A stretch of DNA of 64,000 nt from Paenibacillus phocaeensis (lineage in GTDB: Bacteria; Bacillota; Bacilli; Paenibacillales; Paenibacillaceae). Shown here piece after piece: positions 17,392-26,619 of this stretch (positions are counted from its first letter, which is position 1; the number at the start of each line of letters is the position of its first letter). The notes below the pieces were generated by a model. It worked only from the letters and a program-made list of their open reading frames with translations. It searched no databases and was not told where the DNA came from. The stretch spans positions 271,147-335,146 of the forward strand of contig NZ_FCOQ01000012.1 in assembly GCF_900021165.1 (NCBI RefSeq). The letters run 5' to 3'. The translations under genes were made by a program, and so were the position numbers.

Positions 17392-18474
17392 CTAGTTCAC
17401 CTTCACAGCCCAGGGCTGACGTTCGGTCCGCACCGTCAGCCCGGAACGAACCGCCTCCTCGAGCTTAAACGAGAGGTATTGATCCTGCGCAGCCTCCGCT
17501 AAATCGTAGAAAGAGGGGCCTCCCTGCACATAGCGCCCCATTTGTTCCAAGCTGGTAGCGATGGCGATCTCTTCGTCACTAAGCCGTCCGGGGCGGAACG
17601 GATTCTCGTAGACCCATTCGGAGCCGGCCAGCACGCCCTCGTGGTAATATCCCAGCAGGCTGCCATCTTGGCCGGCATCCACCCGCCGCAGCTGCAGCTC
17701 GACCGGGGTGCGAGGGTCACGGAGATAGCGAAGCTCCGTGCCGTCGATCTCCCCCCGGGTCCCGCGGATCAGCACGCGATGGCGCCGGATCGGCGAGAAA
17801 TATTGATCGTAGGTGAAATCGAACAAGGCCGTCCGCTCGCCGAAATGCAGCAGCGCGATCGTCTGGGCGGAGGAGACGATCCGCTCCTCCTCCGGCCATC
17901 CGCTGCGGCCGGGGCCTTGCACCAGCGGGGACGTGATCTGGTCCCCGCGAATTTCCGCTTCCTCGAATCCGACGCCGAGCAGTTGCCGGATCAGGCTGAG
18001 GCCGTGGTAGCCGTGCCCCGCGGAGACCTGCACATGCGACACCTCGCCCAGCAGGCCGGATCGGGTAACGGCAAGGCGAGCCGCGTGCATCGGCTGGAAC
18101 CGAAACTGCTCAGCCACCTGGATTCTTGCAGCGGGCCTCACCGCATCATAGAGCCGGAGCAACCCGTCCAAGTCGGCGGCCGGCGGCGTCTCCGTCAAGA
18201 CGGGGATCCCCGCCGCGCTAAGCCGGATCAGGAACTCCGGCGTCACTGCGCGGGGCAGCGACAACACGGCGAAATCGAAGCTTCGCCGCTCCAGGAACGC
18301 CTCCCAATGCGAAGTGACCGGGACGCCCCAGATTTCAGCGGCTTCCCGGCCTTTCGCTGCATCGCGCAGATACATCTCGCTGACTTCAAACCGCTCCGGC
18401 AGCGCGCGGGCAATGCGCAGATAAAACTCCGCCCGCCAGCCCCCTCCAATCAATCCAAACCGAACCTTGTTCAT
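17392..18474 (-). CDS. Gfo/Idh/MocA family oxidoreductase
   Basis: NAD(P)-dependent dehydrogenase-like protein of 360 residues. The N-terminal Rossmann motif is FGLIGGGWRAEFYLRIAR; the expected EKP lysine motif is replaced by TETPPAAD near residue 110, so the usual catalytic lysine may be missing. That makes a dehydrogenase activity uncertain. ATG at 18474 follows AAGGAGAAG; the frame extends to 18591 without a ribosome site. It lies 79 bp downstream of the MenA-like gene on the same strand and may be co-transcribed. Substrate unknown. Confidence 0.82.
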   Translation of the reverse strand: MNKVRFGLIGGGWRAEFYLRIARALPERFEVSEMYLRDAAKGREAAEIWGVPVTSHWEAFLERRSFDFAVLSLPRAVTPEFLIRLSAAGIPVLTETPPAADLDGLLRLYDAVRPAARIQVAEQFRFQPMHAARLAVTRSGLLGEVSHVQVSAGHGYHGLSLIRQLLGVGFEEAEIRGDQITSPLVQGPGRSGWPEEERIVSSAQTIALLHFGERTALFDFTYDQYFSPIRRHRVLIRGTRGEIDGTELRYLRDPRTPVELQLRRVDAGQDGSLLGYYHEGVLAGSEWVYENPFRPGRLSDEEIAIATSLEQMGRYVQGGPSFYDLAEAAQDQYLSFKLEEAVRSGLTVRTERQPWAVKVN

Positions 18475-18553
18475 CTTCTCCTTCGCCTCCGCCTGAAGTC
18501 CGGCTGAACCACAAGTCGGGCACCGATCGCCAGGTCGCACGCGAAGCGTATCG

Positions 18554-19501
18554 TCAGAAGGTGAAGACGATGGCGATGCCCAGCGCGACAATGCGCGCCG
18601 TATTGGTCAGCAGGAAATTTTGCACCGACAAGCCAAACGTAAACTGCTTGGTTGGCTGTGCGGTGAACGTTTTGATATTTTTCGACACCGGCACCCCCGT
18701 CAGGAGCACCAGCAGCAGAATCAACGGGTGAATCCCCAGAATAGCCAGTACGATCAGATCCACATAGGCCGCATAATACAGCAGCTTAAACAGGATCAGG
18801 GCCGATCCCTTCCCGATATACACCGGCAGGGTGTAGCGTTTATTCTCAATATCCTCTTCCATATCGCAAATATTGTTGGCCAGCATGATGTTGGCGATGC
18901 CGAGGATCGCCGGAATGGAGATCAGGAACACCAGCGCCGTCTCCAGCAAATGAACCTGAAGCGTGACCGTTCCGCCTTCCAGGGTCAGCGAAGCCAAGCG
19001 ATCTCCCGCATGGACATAAGCCGATACGAATATAATAACAAATCCCATAAACAAGCCGGAGAAAATTTCACCCAGCGGCATCCGGGAAATCGGAATCGGC
19101 CCAAAGGAATACAGGATGCCCACCGCAAACGACAAGGCTCCGAGCAAGAGCAGCAGCCACCCGGTCTGAAGGAACAGCATTATCCCCGCAGCCACGGCAA
19201 TAACGAACATGAAGATAATCAGCGCCAGCACCGCTGCCGGATTCAGGTTGTATTTCACGATCGCATTATGATTCTCGTAGCCGTAACCATGCTTGCGGGT
19301 CGCTTTTTTGTAATCATAATAATTATTGATCGCCGTCGTGGTCATGTCGAAGCTGAGCAGGGAAATCAGCATGAGCACAAAATGCCAAGGCTCGAATACC
19401 TGGAACCGGTAAACGGCGTACATCGTGCCGAGCAACAGCGGAATGATACTTGCCGCCTTCGTCTGGATTTCGACCAGCTTGAGAAATTGGGTGATCGCCA
19501 T
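18554..19501 (-). CDS. menA: UbiA-family prenyltransferase, MenA-like
   Basis: Integral membrane prenyltransferase of 315 residues that probably attaches a polyprenyl chain to 1,4-dihydroxy-2-naphthoate in menaquinone synthesis. The first aspartate-bearing motif is NNYYDYKK at residues 59-66 and the second is NICDMEEDIENKRY, followed by TLPVYIG; both resemble MenA. About eight hydrophobic segments surround them. Menaquinone would be the donor for the cytochrome bd oxidase encoded at 1-5 kb. Another UbiA-family aromatic acceptor is possible because no other men genes are nearby. Confidence 0.75.
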   Translation of the reverse strand: MAITQFLKLVEIQTKAASIIPLLLGTMYAVYRFQVFEPWHFVLMLISLLSFDMTTTAINNYYDYKKATRKHGYGYENHNAIVKYNLNPAAVLALIIFMFVIAVAAGIMLFLQTGWLLLLLGALSFAVGILYSFGPIPISRMPLGEIFSGLFMGFVIIFVSAYVHAGDRLASLTLEGGTVTLQVHLLETALVFLISIPAILGIANIMLANNICDMEEDIENKRYTLPVYIGKGSALILFKLLYYAAYVDLIVLAILGIHPLILLLVLLTGVPVSKNIKTFTAQPTKQFTFGLSVQNFLLTNTARIVALGIAIVFTF

Positions 19502-19676
19502 TCTCCATCATCCTCTTTTTGTCTAGTTAAAAAGAAGATATCTTATTTTTTAAATAATGGCTGTTGGATATGTCCTTGACAAGGACTGAAAAGGAGAGGC
19601 TCCAAGCGGGGAGCGAACCCGCCGGTTCGATCAGCCGAGGAATCCGTCCTGACCGGACATCGGCGATCTGTTCGGT

Positions 19677-19705
19677 TTGCCAGACCTGGCGGGTTACGCT
19701 AAAAT
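19677..19705 (+). promoter_or_regulatory. Promoter of small membrane protein gene
   Basis: TTGCCA at 19677-19682 and TAAAAT at 19700-19705 with a 17-bp spacer, 45 bp before the proposed start. The rest of 19502-19676 holds no recognisable gene. Confidence 0.45.
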
Positions 19706-19750
19706 GCAAAGTAAGTCGCACCTATAAACGATTGAAGAGGGGTTCGCATA

Positions 19751-20050
19751 TTGTCTATGTTTTCTAGAGAAGATTGGATTGGAGCCTTGATTTTTCTCCT
19801 CATCCTGGGCGTTGTTGCCGTATGGAATCTGCGTAAAATGAGTTCCGGGACGTACGATCTCAAGGCGCTGCGCAAACGCGGTCTGATGTGGACCGAGGTG
19901 GCCGTCGCCTTATTCCTTCTGCAGATGCTGCTGCGCAAGGGGGACAACCGCTTCCTGCTGATCCTCGGCATGGTGGTGTTGTTTGCCGCCAGCCAGTGGC
20001 TGGGAGCCGTCTATTTGGACCGTAAGGAAAACAGAGGAGCGAAGAAATAG
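19751..20050 (+). CDS. Small membrane protein, function unknown
   Basis: 99-residue protein with an N-terminal hydrophobic segment (WIGALIFLLILGVVAVW) and two more near residues 45-60 and 68-88. No family recognised. TTG at 19751 fits the AGAGGGG site (8-base gap); ATG two codons later is the alternative. Its stop codon abuts the stop codon of the convergent diguanylate cyclase gene with no base between. Confidence 0.62.
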   Translation: MSMFSREDWIGALIFLLILGVVAVWNLRKMSSGTYDLKALRKRGLMWTEVAVALFLLQMLLRKGDNRFLLILGMVVLFAASQWLGAVYLDRKENRGAKK

Positions 20051-21442
20051 TCAACTGGGCAGCGGCGTGTTCCGTTCGGCGGTCATGCGGATGGAGTCGC
20101 CGCCCCGCTTGACGTCGTACATCGTTGCATCGGCGAGCCGAAGCATGTCCTCCAAGCTGGCGTTCCCGTCCGGCGACATGCTGATCCCGATGCTGGCCGA
20201 TATGCCGATATGCGTTCCCCGGTAAACATAACCTTCCGCCAGGCTTGACCGAATGCGTTCCATCACTTTAAGGACCCCGTCATCATTCAGATCCACCAGC
20301 AAAATGACGAATTCATCCCCGCCCAGGCGGCAAACCATATCCTGTGCCCGCACCAGAGAGACCAGCCGGCCCGCGATATGTTTCAACAGTTCATCCCCGG
20401 CTTCATGGCCAAACGTATCGTTGACTTCCTTGAAATTGTCCAAATCCAGAAACATCAAAGCCACCGGCTCGCCATTTCCTCTCGTCTCCGCATACTTCGC
20501 AGCAAACTTCGTCCGGTTAGCCAGCCCGGTCAGCTCATCATGATACGCCAGGAAGTGAATCGTTTCCTCCAACTGCTTCCTTTCGGTGACCTCGATAATA
20601 ACCCCTTCCAGCCGAACGAGATTCCCCAGCGAATTGAAGTGCGGACGCCCCCGGCTCTGAATCCACTTGATCTCGCCGTCCGGTTTGACGATGCGGCATT
20701 CCTTCACCGAGCTGATTCTTTGGATAATCAGTTCCTGCTGGACCTCGTGAAACAAGTTCAGGTCATCGGGATAAATCATCTCCTGCAACAGGCTGACCTT
20801 CCCCTTTAAGCTCTGATTGGAATATCCGGTAATCTGTTCGAATCCGTCGGAAACCTCGAACTCCATCTTTGTGAAATCATAGGACCAAATCCCCACGGAT
20901 ACATTTTCAAGGATATCGCGCAAGCGTTGCTCGCTTTCCTCGGCGCGCCGGGACAACCTATTCGTGATCAGAATGTAGAGCAAGCAAAAGGATAGAATAA
21001 ACAAACCGTAGACCAGAAAATAAGTAGCATCGGATCGTTTCAGCATGCCGGTAAACAACGACTCCCGATAGGCGAGCACGAAGTAGAGCATCGAGAGAAG
21101 ATGAAGCGCGCTAGCCACAGCGACCGCTGCGTAATTTTGATAAATCAGACTGAAGAGCGGCAGCAACCCTAGGAAAATATAACTGGTCACGGACATATCC
21201 TCTAAGACCATCACATTGAGATAGATGAATAACATCACGAGAGTTAAGATCATCGTTAAGCGCGGCCAGCGACGGCCCCCCACGAAACCGGCGAGAACCA
21301 GCAGCATGGAACCGCCCAGAATCGGTTGGGCCGCATTGATATTTTGGCTGATCAGCATGTGAAGCACGCCGGCACCGGCAAACAGGCCGGCAAGCAGCCT
21401 CAGCATCCAGACGTTCTTATTATGGATTTGATGCGCGTCCAT
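20051..21442 (-). CDS. Membrane-bound PAS-GGDEF diguanylate cyclase
   Basis: 463-residue signalling protein that should make cyclic di-GMP at the inner face of the membrane. Six hydrophobic segments fill residues 12-160, a PAS domain follows at about 170-290 (with PDGEIKWIQSRG and VIIEVTERK), then a GGDEF domain with HDELTGLANR, the metal-binding FLDLDNFKEVND and an intact GGDEF at 374-378. RAQD at 365-368 stands exactly five residues upstream, matching the RxxD inhibitory site, so product feedback is likely. All residues needed for activity are present. No EAL domain. Confidence 0.93.
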   Translation of the reverse strand: MDAHQIHNKNVWMLRLLAGLFAGAGVLHMLISQNINAAQPILGGSMLLVLAGFVGGRRWPRLTMILTLVMLFIYLNVMVLEDMSVTSYIFLGLLPLFSLIYQNYAAVAVASALHLLSMLYFVLAYRESLFTGMLKRSDATYFLVYGLFILSFCLLYILITNRLSRRAEESEQRLRDILENVSVGIWSYDFTKMEFEVSDGFEQITGYSNQSLKGKVSLLQEMIYPDDLNLFHEVQQELIIQRISSVKECRIVKPDGEIKWIQSRGRPHFNSLGNLVRLEGVIIEVTERKQLEETIHFLAYHDELTGLANRTKFAAKYAETRGNGEPVALMFLDLDNFKEVNDTFGHEAGDELLKHIAGRLVSLVRAQDMVCRLGGDEFVILLVDLNDDGVLKVMERIRSSLAEGYVYRGTHIGISASIGISMSPDGNASLEDMLRLADATMYDVKRGGDSIRMTAERNTPLPS

Positions 21443-21587
21443 CCGTTCTCACCCCTCTTCATGTGAGGCTAACCTCTAACCCCGCTGGCTGGGAAATTTT
21501 AGGTACAAAGCACTACGTCTAAGGAAATATTATACTACATCCACAAAATTGTGCTACACGTTTTTGTTGACAAGGGTTTAATTAAAA

Positions 21588-21611
21588 AAGCCGGAATCGT
21601 TCTCCGGCTTT
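21588..21611 (-). terminator. Terminator of secreted-protein gene
   Basis: AAAGCCGGA and TCCGGCTTT around a short loop; read on the minus strand the second arm runs into six T. Confidence 0.85.
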
Positions 21612-21615
21612 GGGT

Positions 21616-22173
21616 TTATGGCACATATTGCTGCACGATCCGAACGACTTGGCCTTCCTTAAGGGTCAGATGATAAGGAAATTGACTGAGATCCAGCAGG
21701 TCCGTGTTCCGGAACAACTCGCTAAACCTCTGCAAGGATACCTCTTCCTCTGCAGTGATCCCGATATCCCCCGGCGTTCCCGTGCGATCGTAAATCTGCA
21801 GCCAAACCTCGGCATCCGGAGAAACCGGATAAGTGATCGCTTCCTCGGTGTCATTGACGATATAATAACCGTCCGGCGGCCCGTCGATCCCCGCATTCGC
21901 TTCGCGTTCCGAGAAGATCGCCGTTGCTTCCTCCCCTTGATACCACAGAATGGGGTCCACGATCAGCGACCCGCCGGAAGCATCGAGATCAACGGTGTTC
22001 AAATATACCGTGAGCGCCTCCGTCCTCGGAACCTCCGCGGTTCCAACGGCCGCCGTTGGGGTTCCTGCGACCGCTCCCGCAAGGGATCCCGCGGGCGTCG
22101 GCGCCTTGACGTCAAACGCAGGCAGCATCACAACCAGCGCCAGGGGAAGCAGCGCTGCAAACCAATTTTTCAT
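21616..22173 (-). CDS. Secreted protein with signal peptide, function unknown
   Basis: 185-residue protein with an N-terminal signal (MKNWFAALLPLALVVMLPAF), an Ala/Thr/Pro-rich linker and a beta-rich C-terminal domain with LYLNTVDLDASGGSLIVDPILWYQGEEA-like strands. No family recognised with confidence. ATG at 22173 follows AAAGGCGG; an upstream start at 22200 is less likely because it would precede the signal. No lipobox cysteine is present. Own terminator downstream. Confidence 0.6.
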   Translation of the reverse strand: MKNWFAALLPLALVVMLPAFDVKAPTPAGSLAGAVAGTPTAAVGTAEVPRTEALTVYLNTVDLDASGGSLIVDPILWYQGEEATAIFSEREANAGIDGPPDGYYIVNDTEEAITYPVSPDAEVWLQIYDRTGTPGDIGITAEEEVSLQRFSELFRNTDLLDLSQFPYHLTLKEGQVVRIVQQYVP

Positions 22174-22320
22174 GTCAGGTCCGCCTTTCCATGTCAGCAC
22201 ATCCAGCGAATTACCGCCTCAGGATTTCCATTGTATGACTTACAGCTTCATTATATGACGGTCTGCCGAAAAAAGGGTCACACGCAGGTTAAAACGGGTT
22301 ACAAAATTTTCTTACATCCC

Positions 22321-23610
22321 TTAATGCGCCGGGAAAAAAGCCAGTTGAATGACGAAGATGACGCCGAAAACATAAAGCAGCGGATGGACCTCCCGTCCTT
22401 TCCCGCTGACCAGCTTCATCACGGGATACGTGATGAACCCGACGGCGATCCCGGTAGCAATGCTCGCGGTGAGCGGCATCATCAACAGAATCGCGAAGGC
22501 CGGGAACGCCTCGTCGAACGATTTCCACTGGATTCGGGCCAGCCCCTCCATCATAAAGCATCCGACGATGATCAGAGCGGGAGCGGTGATGGCCGGCAGT
22601 CCCGAGATGGCTCCAACCAGCGGCGAGATGAACATCGACAGCAGGAACAACGCCGCAACGACAAGCGATGTCAGCCCGGTTCGGCCGCCTGCGGCTACGC
22701 CGGTCGTCGACTCGATGAAGGCGGTTGTCGGGCTGGTGCCGAACATCGAGCCGACGGTCGTCGCTGTCGCATCCGCAAGCAGCGCCGCCTTGGCCCGCGG
22801 AAGCTCGCCGTTCTTCATCGCGCCGGTTTGTTCCGTAACGCCGATCAGCGTGCCGGTTGTATCGAACAGCGTCACGAGCAGGAACGCGAACACCGTCGTG
22901 TACAAGCCTTGGCTGAAAACACCGGTTAAATCCAGATCGAAGAACACCGGGGCGGGCGGAGCAGAGACGAAGCCGTCCAATTTGAGCTGGCCGGTGAAGT
23001 AGCCGAGCACCGCAGTCAACGCCATCCCGATGAACAGCGCGCCGGGGATGCGGCGGGCCATAAGCACCAGCGTGACGAACACGCCAAACAACGTCAGCAA
23101 GGTCACCGAACGATGCAAATCGCCGAAGGTGACTAAATTGTCGGGATTGGCGACGACGATGCCGGACATTCTCAGCCCCAGAAAAGCGATAAACAACCCG
23201 ATCCCTGCGGTAATTCCGAACTTTAGCGAATCGGGAATTGCGCGAATCAACGCTTCCCGCAGTCGGGTTAAGCTCAGCAGCAGAAACAGCACCCCGGCAA
23301 AAAACACCGTGCCAAGCACCGTCTGATACGACAACCCGGTGCTGGCCACCACACTCGTAAAGTAGGCGTTTAATCCCATGCCCGGCGCAATCGCGATCGG
23401 GTGTCCGGCGAACAGCGCCATAAACAGAGTACCGGTTACTGCGGCAATGACCGTGGCCATGAACACCTGGTCAAACGGAACACCTGCCGCGCTGAGCACC
23501 GCAGGGTTAACCACCAGGATGTACGCCATCGCCAGAAACGTAGTTAATCCGGCGAGCAGCTCGGTGCGGATGGTCGTTCCATGTTCTTTTAGCTTAAAAA
23601 ATCGTTCCAT
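22321..23610 (-). CDS. pbuG: NCS2/AzgA-family purine permease (PbuG type)
   Basis: Proton-coupled uptake permease for hypoxanthine, guanine or adenine; 429 residues, the normal family length, with about 13 hydrophobic segments. Family landmarks are the N-terminal ERFFKLKEHGTTIRTELLAGLTTFLAMAYI, APGMGLNAYF near residue 88 and FGTSPTTAFIESTTGVAAGGRTGL near residue 290. ATG at 23610 begins the conserved N-terminus; the frame is open to 23697 but unlike the family. I looked for a purine riboswitch upstream and saw none in the 100 bp before the gene. Confidence 0.88.
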   Translation of the reverse strand: MERFFKLKEHGTTIRTELLAGLTTFLAMAYILVVNPAVLSAAGVPFDQVFMATVIAAVTGTLFMALFAGHPIAIAPGMGLNAYFTSVVASTGLSYQTVLGTVFFAGVLFLLLSLTRLREALIRAIPDSLKFGITAGIGLFIAFLGLRMSGIVVANPDNLVTFGDLHRSVTLLTLFGVFVTLVLMARRIPGALFIGMALTAVLGYFTGQLKLDGFVSAPPAPVFFDLDLTGVFSQGLYTTVFAFLLVTLFDTTGTLIGVTEQTGAMKNGELPRAKAALLADATATTVGSMFGTSPTTAFIESTTGVAAGGRTGLTSLVVAALFLLSMFISPLVGAISGLPAITAPALIIVGCFMMEGLARIQWKSFDEAFPAFAILLMMPLTASIATGIAVGFITYPVMKLVSGKGREVHPLLYVFGVIFVIQLAFFPAH

Positions 23611-23710
23611 CAAAACAAATACCCCTTCCTTATGTACCTTCCTGTTGTCAGTATTGCCATTTTCGGGAGCTTCCCGCTTCCTCATGATTGCTTTCAAATA
23701 CAGGCAGCAC

Positions 23711-24751
23711 CTAGGCGTCGATCCAGCCCTTCGCGTGCTCGCGGAGGATCTCTGCCAGGAAGTCCAGCCATTCCGGACAATCGTTCAAGCAGGGGGCAAC
23801 CGTAAGTTCGTCACCGTCACCGCCCGTGCCGCCTTCCCTTCCTGCGGCAAAGTCCTCTCTCGCTTCAACTCCCAGTTCGTACAACGTCTCCAGGCAGTCG
23901 CTCACGAATCCGGGGGCGAACACCAATGGACGACGCACGCCGCGCTCAGCCAATTGCTGAAGTTGCTCCCCGATGGAAGGGCTAAGCCAAGGTTCCGGAC
24001 CAAACTTGGATTGGTACACGAGCCCCCATTGCTCAGGCGACCAGCCCATGGCCTCCGCCAAGAGGCGCGCGGTTTCACGGCACTGCTCCGGGTACGGGTC
24101 CCCATCGGCGGCATATCGCTGCGGGATACCGTGGAAGCTGAGCAGGAAGTGGTCCGGCGGCAGCGGAAGACGCTGCAGCAACGCGGTTAGGTGTATCTGC
24201 ATAGCCCGGATATAACCGGGATGATCGAAGAACGCACCCGCCAGGCGCAGCTCCGGCACAAACCGCTTCACGGACGGGCCCGAGCGCCGGTCCTTGCCGA
24301 GGGCGGCAAAGCAAGCCGCATCATAAATAGCGGCGGTGGTCGTTACCGAGTATTGCGGATACAGCGGCAGAACGAGGATCCGGTCTGCCCCCGCCGCTTC
24401 CAGGCGGCTCATCGCCCGGGCAATATCCGGTTCGCTGTAGGCGAAGCCCAGCTCGACCTTGTAGCGATCGCCGAGCCGCTGCTGCAGGCCGCTTTGCTGC
24501 TGGCGCGAGATCGCCAGCAGGGGCGAGCCCTCTTCGCCCCAAATGCGGGCGTATAGCCGGGCCGAGCGCTTCGGGCGGACGGTCAGAATAACGCCGCGAA
24601 GCAGCGGTTGCCACAGCAGCGGCGGGTAATCGATAACGCGCCGGTCGGATAGAAAACGGCGCAAGAAGGGCCGCACCGCCTTGGCGGTCGGCTCGGACGG
24701 CGTGCCGACTTGCGCCAGCAGCACGCCGATCACGCGGGATGATTGGGACAC
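23711..24751 (-). CDS. hemH: Ferrochelatase, enterobacterial/protoporphyrin-like type
   Basis: 346-residue enzyme that inserts ferrous iron into a porphyrin, the last steps of haem synthesis. It has the class motifs LLSFHGIPQRY, YQSKFGPEPWL and APGFVSDCLETLYEL. These are closer to the E. coli HemH pattern (SYHGIPQRY, FQSRFGREPWL, PGFAADCLETL) than to the SAHSLP pattern of the Bacillus coproporphyrin ferrochelatase. The catalytic histidine in SFHGIP and the downstream acidic residue region are present. No other hem genes lie nearby. It precedes the purine permease by 100 bp on the same strand. Confidence 0.9.
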   Translation of the reverse strand: MSQSSRVIGVLLAQVGTPSEPTAKAVRPFLRRFLSDRRVIDYPPLLWQPLLRGVILTVRPKRSARLYARIWGEEGSPLLAISRQQQSGLQQRLGDRYKVELGFAYSEPDIARAMSRLEAAGADRILVLPLYPQYSVTTTAAIYDAACFAALGKDRRSGPSVKRFVPELRLAGAFFDHPGYIRAMQIHLTALLQRLPLPPDHFLLSFHGIPQRYAADGDPYPEQCRETARLLAEAMGWSPEQWGLVYQSKFGPEPWLSPSIGEQLQQLAERGVRRPLVFAPGFVSDCLETLYELGVEAREDFAAGREGGTGGDGDELTVAPCLNDCPEWLDFLAEILREHAKGWIDA

Positions 24752-24902
24752 GATCGACTCACTCCCGTTCCATTTAGAATTGACTTACTTCCCTTCGCAT
24801 TCACTCATCAGGCAAAACCTCCTATGCCATCATCCCTGTTCGCCGCGAGATGTTCAATCGAAAGGAGCCATATTTTCCAGAATGTTCACATTTATGAAAC
24901 GC

Positions 24903-24942
24903 AAAAAAACCGGCTCGGTGGAAATTTCCCCACCGAACCGGT
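24903..24942 (-). terminator. Terminator of MFS exporter gene
   Basis: Stem made of ACCGG plus CGGTGG pairing with CCACCG plus CCGGT; on the minus strand it runs into seven T (24903-24909). Confidence 0.88.
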
Positions 24943-24991
24943 CTCTGACAGCCTGAGGTGAACAACCGTTGGTTCATGCTTCCCCTAGCTT

Positions 24992-26503
24992 TTAGCGTAC
25001 TTCCGCTTTAACCTCCGGCTTAAACTCCGGATGACTGCCCGCCGCCTCATGCGCTTCCTCCGGCGCGTAAGTGCGGCGTAAGAACAAGCCGATCAGCAGC
25101 GCCACCACACCGACGTACATCGAAATCGTAAAGGCCGTTTGCATTCCCGACACCAGCGCGTTTCCGATCTCCGCCGGGTCCTGCGGATTGGCCGAAGCCT
25201 TCAGGTAACGCTCCTGGCCGTGCGAGAAAATGCTGATGAACAGGGCGGTGCCGATCGCGCCGGACACCTGCTGCAGCGTGTTCATGATCGCGGTACCGTG
25301 CGGATACAAGCTGCGAGGCAGCTGGTTCAGCCCGGTCGTCTGCCCCGGCATCATCACCAGCGAGATCCCGATCAGCAGCGTGATATGCAAGGTGATAACC
25401 TCACCGATCGAACTGTCCGCCGACAGACTGCGCATAAACCAAAGCGTGGCGATGACGATGATCAGCCCCGGAGCGATCAGGGCACGCGGACCAAATTTAT
25501 CAAACAGCCGGCCCGCCACCGGCGACATCAACCCGTTGATCACCCCGCCGGGGAGCAGCACGAGGCCGGCAGCGAAAGGCGCCAGCAGCAGGGCTCCCTG
25601 CAGGTACATCGGCAGGATAATGAGCGTCGAGAACAAGGTCATCATCATGACCATCAGCAGCACCGCCGACAAAGCGAACATCGGGTACTTAAAGACGCGG
25701 ACGTCCAGCGTCGGCTCGGCGACTTTCAACTGCCGCCACACGAATAAGATCAGAGAGATAAACCCGACAATCAAGCAGGCGTAGACGACGGGGCTCGACC
25801 AGCCTTCCCCTTCCCCGGCGTGGCTGAAGCCGTATACGATGCCGCCGAAGCCGGCCGTGGACAGCAGAATGGACAAGAGATCCACCCGCGGTCTCGTCAG
25901 CTCCGACACGTTCCGCAGATAGAGCGCGCCGTAAACAATGGATAACACCGCCAAAGGAATAACCAGATAAAACAGCCAGCGCCAGTCCAGCCCATCCAGA
26001 ATAAGGCCGGACAGGGTCGGACCGATCGCCGGACCAAACATGATAACGAGGCCGATGGTACCCATGGCCGCGCCTCTTTTTTCCGGCGGATAGATGGTTA
26101 GAATGGTGTTCATCATTACCGGAAGCAGCAGCCCGGTTCCGATAGCCTGAATAATCCGGCCCAGCAGCAGCACCGCAAACGAAGGTGCGATACCGCAAAC
26201 GACGGTACCGACCAGGAACAGAACCATCGCCGACAGGAACATCTGTCGTGTCGTGAACCATTGAATCAAGAGGGCCGTAATCGGCACCAGAATCCCAATA
26301 ACCAGCATATAAGAAGTAGAAAGCCATTGTATCGTTGAAGGCCCCACCTTCAGTTCTTGCATCAAGTCGGTGTAAGCTACGTTCAGCAAAGTTTCGTTCA
26401 ATATGGACACAAAGGCCCCGATGACCAGGGCAATCGTAATCGGCAGACGCCTGATCCCTTCCACACCGGCTCCGTGAGCCGATGTCTGCGTTGACGTATT
26501 CAT
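24992..26503 (-). CDS. DHA2-family MFS multidrug exporter (LmrB/EmrB type)
   Basis: Proton-driven efflux pump of 503 residues with about 14 hydrophobic segments. Features are the N-terminal FVSILNETLLNVAYTDLM, the loop-2 motif A region QWFTTRQMFLSAM, and the motif C region LVIMFGPAIGPTLSGLILD, which together mark DHA2 drug exporters close to LmrB. ATG at 26503 follows GGAGG; GTG at 26521 overlaps that ribosome site and was rejected. A TetR regulator gene lies directly upstream, and a possible operator stands before this gene, so induction by the pumped drug is likely. Confidence 0.9.
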   Translation of the reverse strand: MNTSTQTSAHGAGVEGIRRLPITIALVIGAFVSILNETLLNVAYTDLMQELKVGPSTIQWLSTSYMLVIGILVPITALLIQWFTTRQMFLSAMVLFLVGTVVCGIAPSFAVLLLGRIIQAIGTGLLLPVMMNTILTIYPPEKRGAAMGTIGLVIMFGPAIGPTLSGLILDGLDWRWLFYLVIPLAVLSIVYGALYLRNVSELTRPRVDLLSILLSTAGFGGIVYGFSHAGEGEGWSSPVVYACLIVGFISLILFVWRQLKVAEPTLDVRVFKYPMFALSAVLLMVMMMTLFSTLIILPMYLQGALLLAPFAAGLVLLPGGVINGLMSPVAGRLFDKFGPRALIAPGLIIVIATLWFMRSLSADSSIGEVITLHITLLIGISLVMMPGQTTGLNQLPRSLYPHGTAIMNTLQQVSGAIGTALFISIFSHGQERYLKASANPQDPAEIGNALVSGMQTAFTISMYVGVVALLIGLFLRRTYAPEEAHEAAGSHPEFKPEVKAEVR

Positions 26504-26567
26504 TTGTAGGGTTACCTCCACATCTTCCTATTTGGACGTTTTGTCTCTGTTTAGGTTTGTATATGAA

Positions 26568-26586
26568 CAAGGCCAGTCTGGCCTTG
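26568..26586 (-). promoter_or_regulatory. Perfect dyad in the MFS gene leader
   Basis: CAAGGCCAG and CTGGCCTTG flank a single base. Read as RNA on the minus strand it can fold as AAGGCC/GGCCTT with a 5-base loop. It could be an attenuator, an mRNA stabiliser or a protein site; no T-run follows. Confidence 0.4.
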
Positions 26587-26607
26587 GGGTTTGAGCTGCG
26601 TTCCTAT

Positions 26608-26619
26608 TAGACCGTTCTA
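26608..26619. promoter_or_regulatory. Possible second TetR operator before MFS gene
   Basis: TAGACCGTTCTA shares the AGACC and TCTA ends of the perfect palindrome at 27292-27307 but is imperfect and 4 bp shorter. It lies about 105 bp upstream of the exporter ATG, in the gap after the regulator gene. Confidence 0.4.

Noticed and set aside
19560..19700. Possible tRNA-like GGTTCGATC segment
   Set aside because: No acceptor stem, anticodon arm or CCA context could be built around it.
23611..23710. Purine riboswitch before the purine permease
   Set aside because: The conserved loop sequences of the purine aptamer are not there and the gap is too short.
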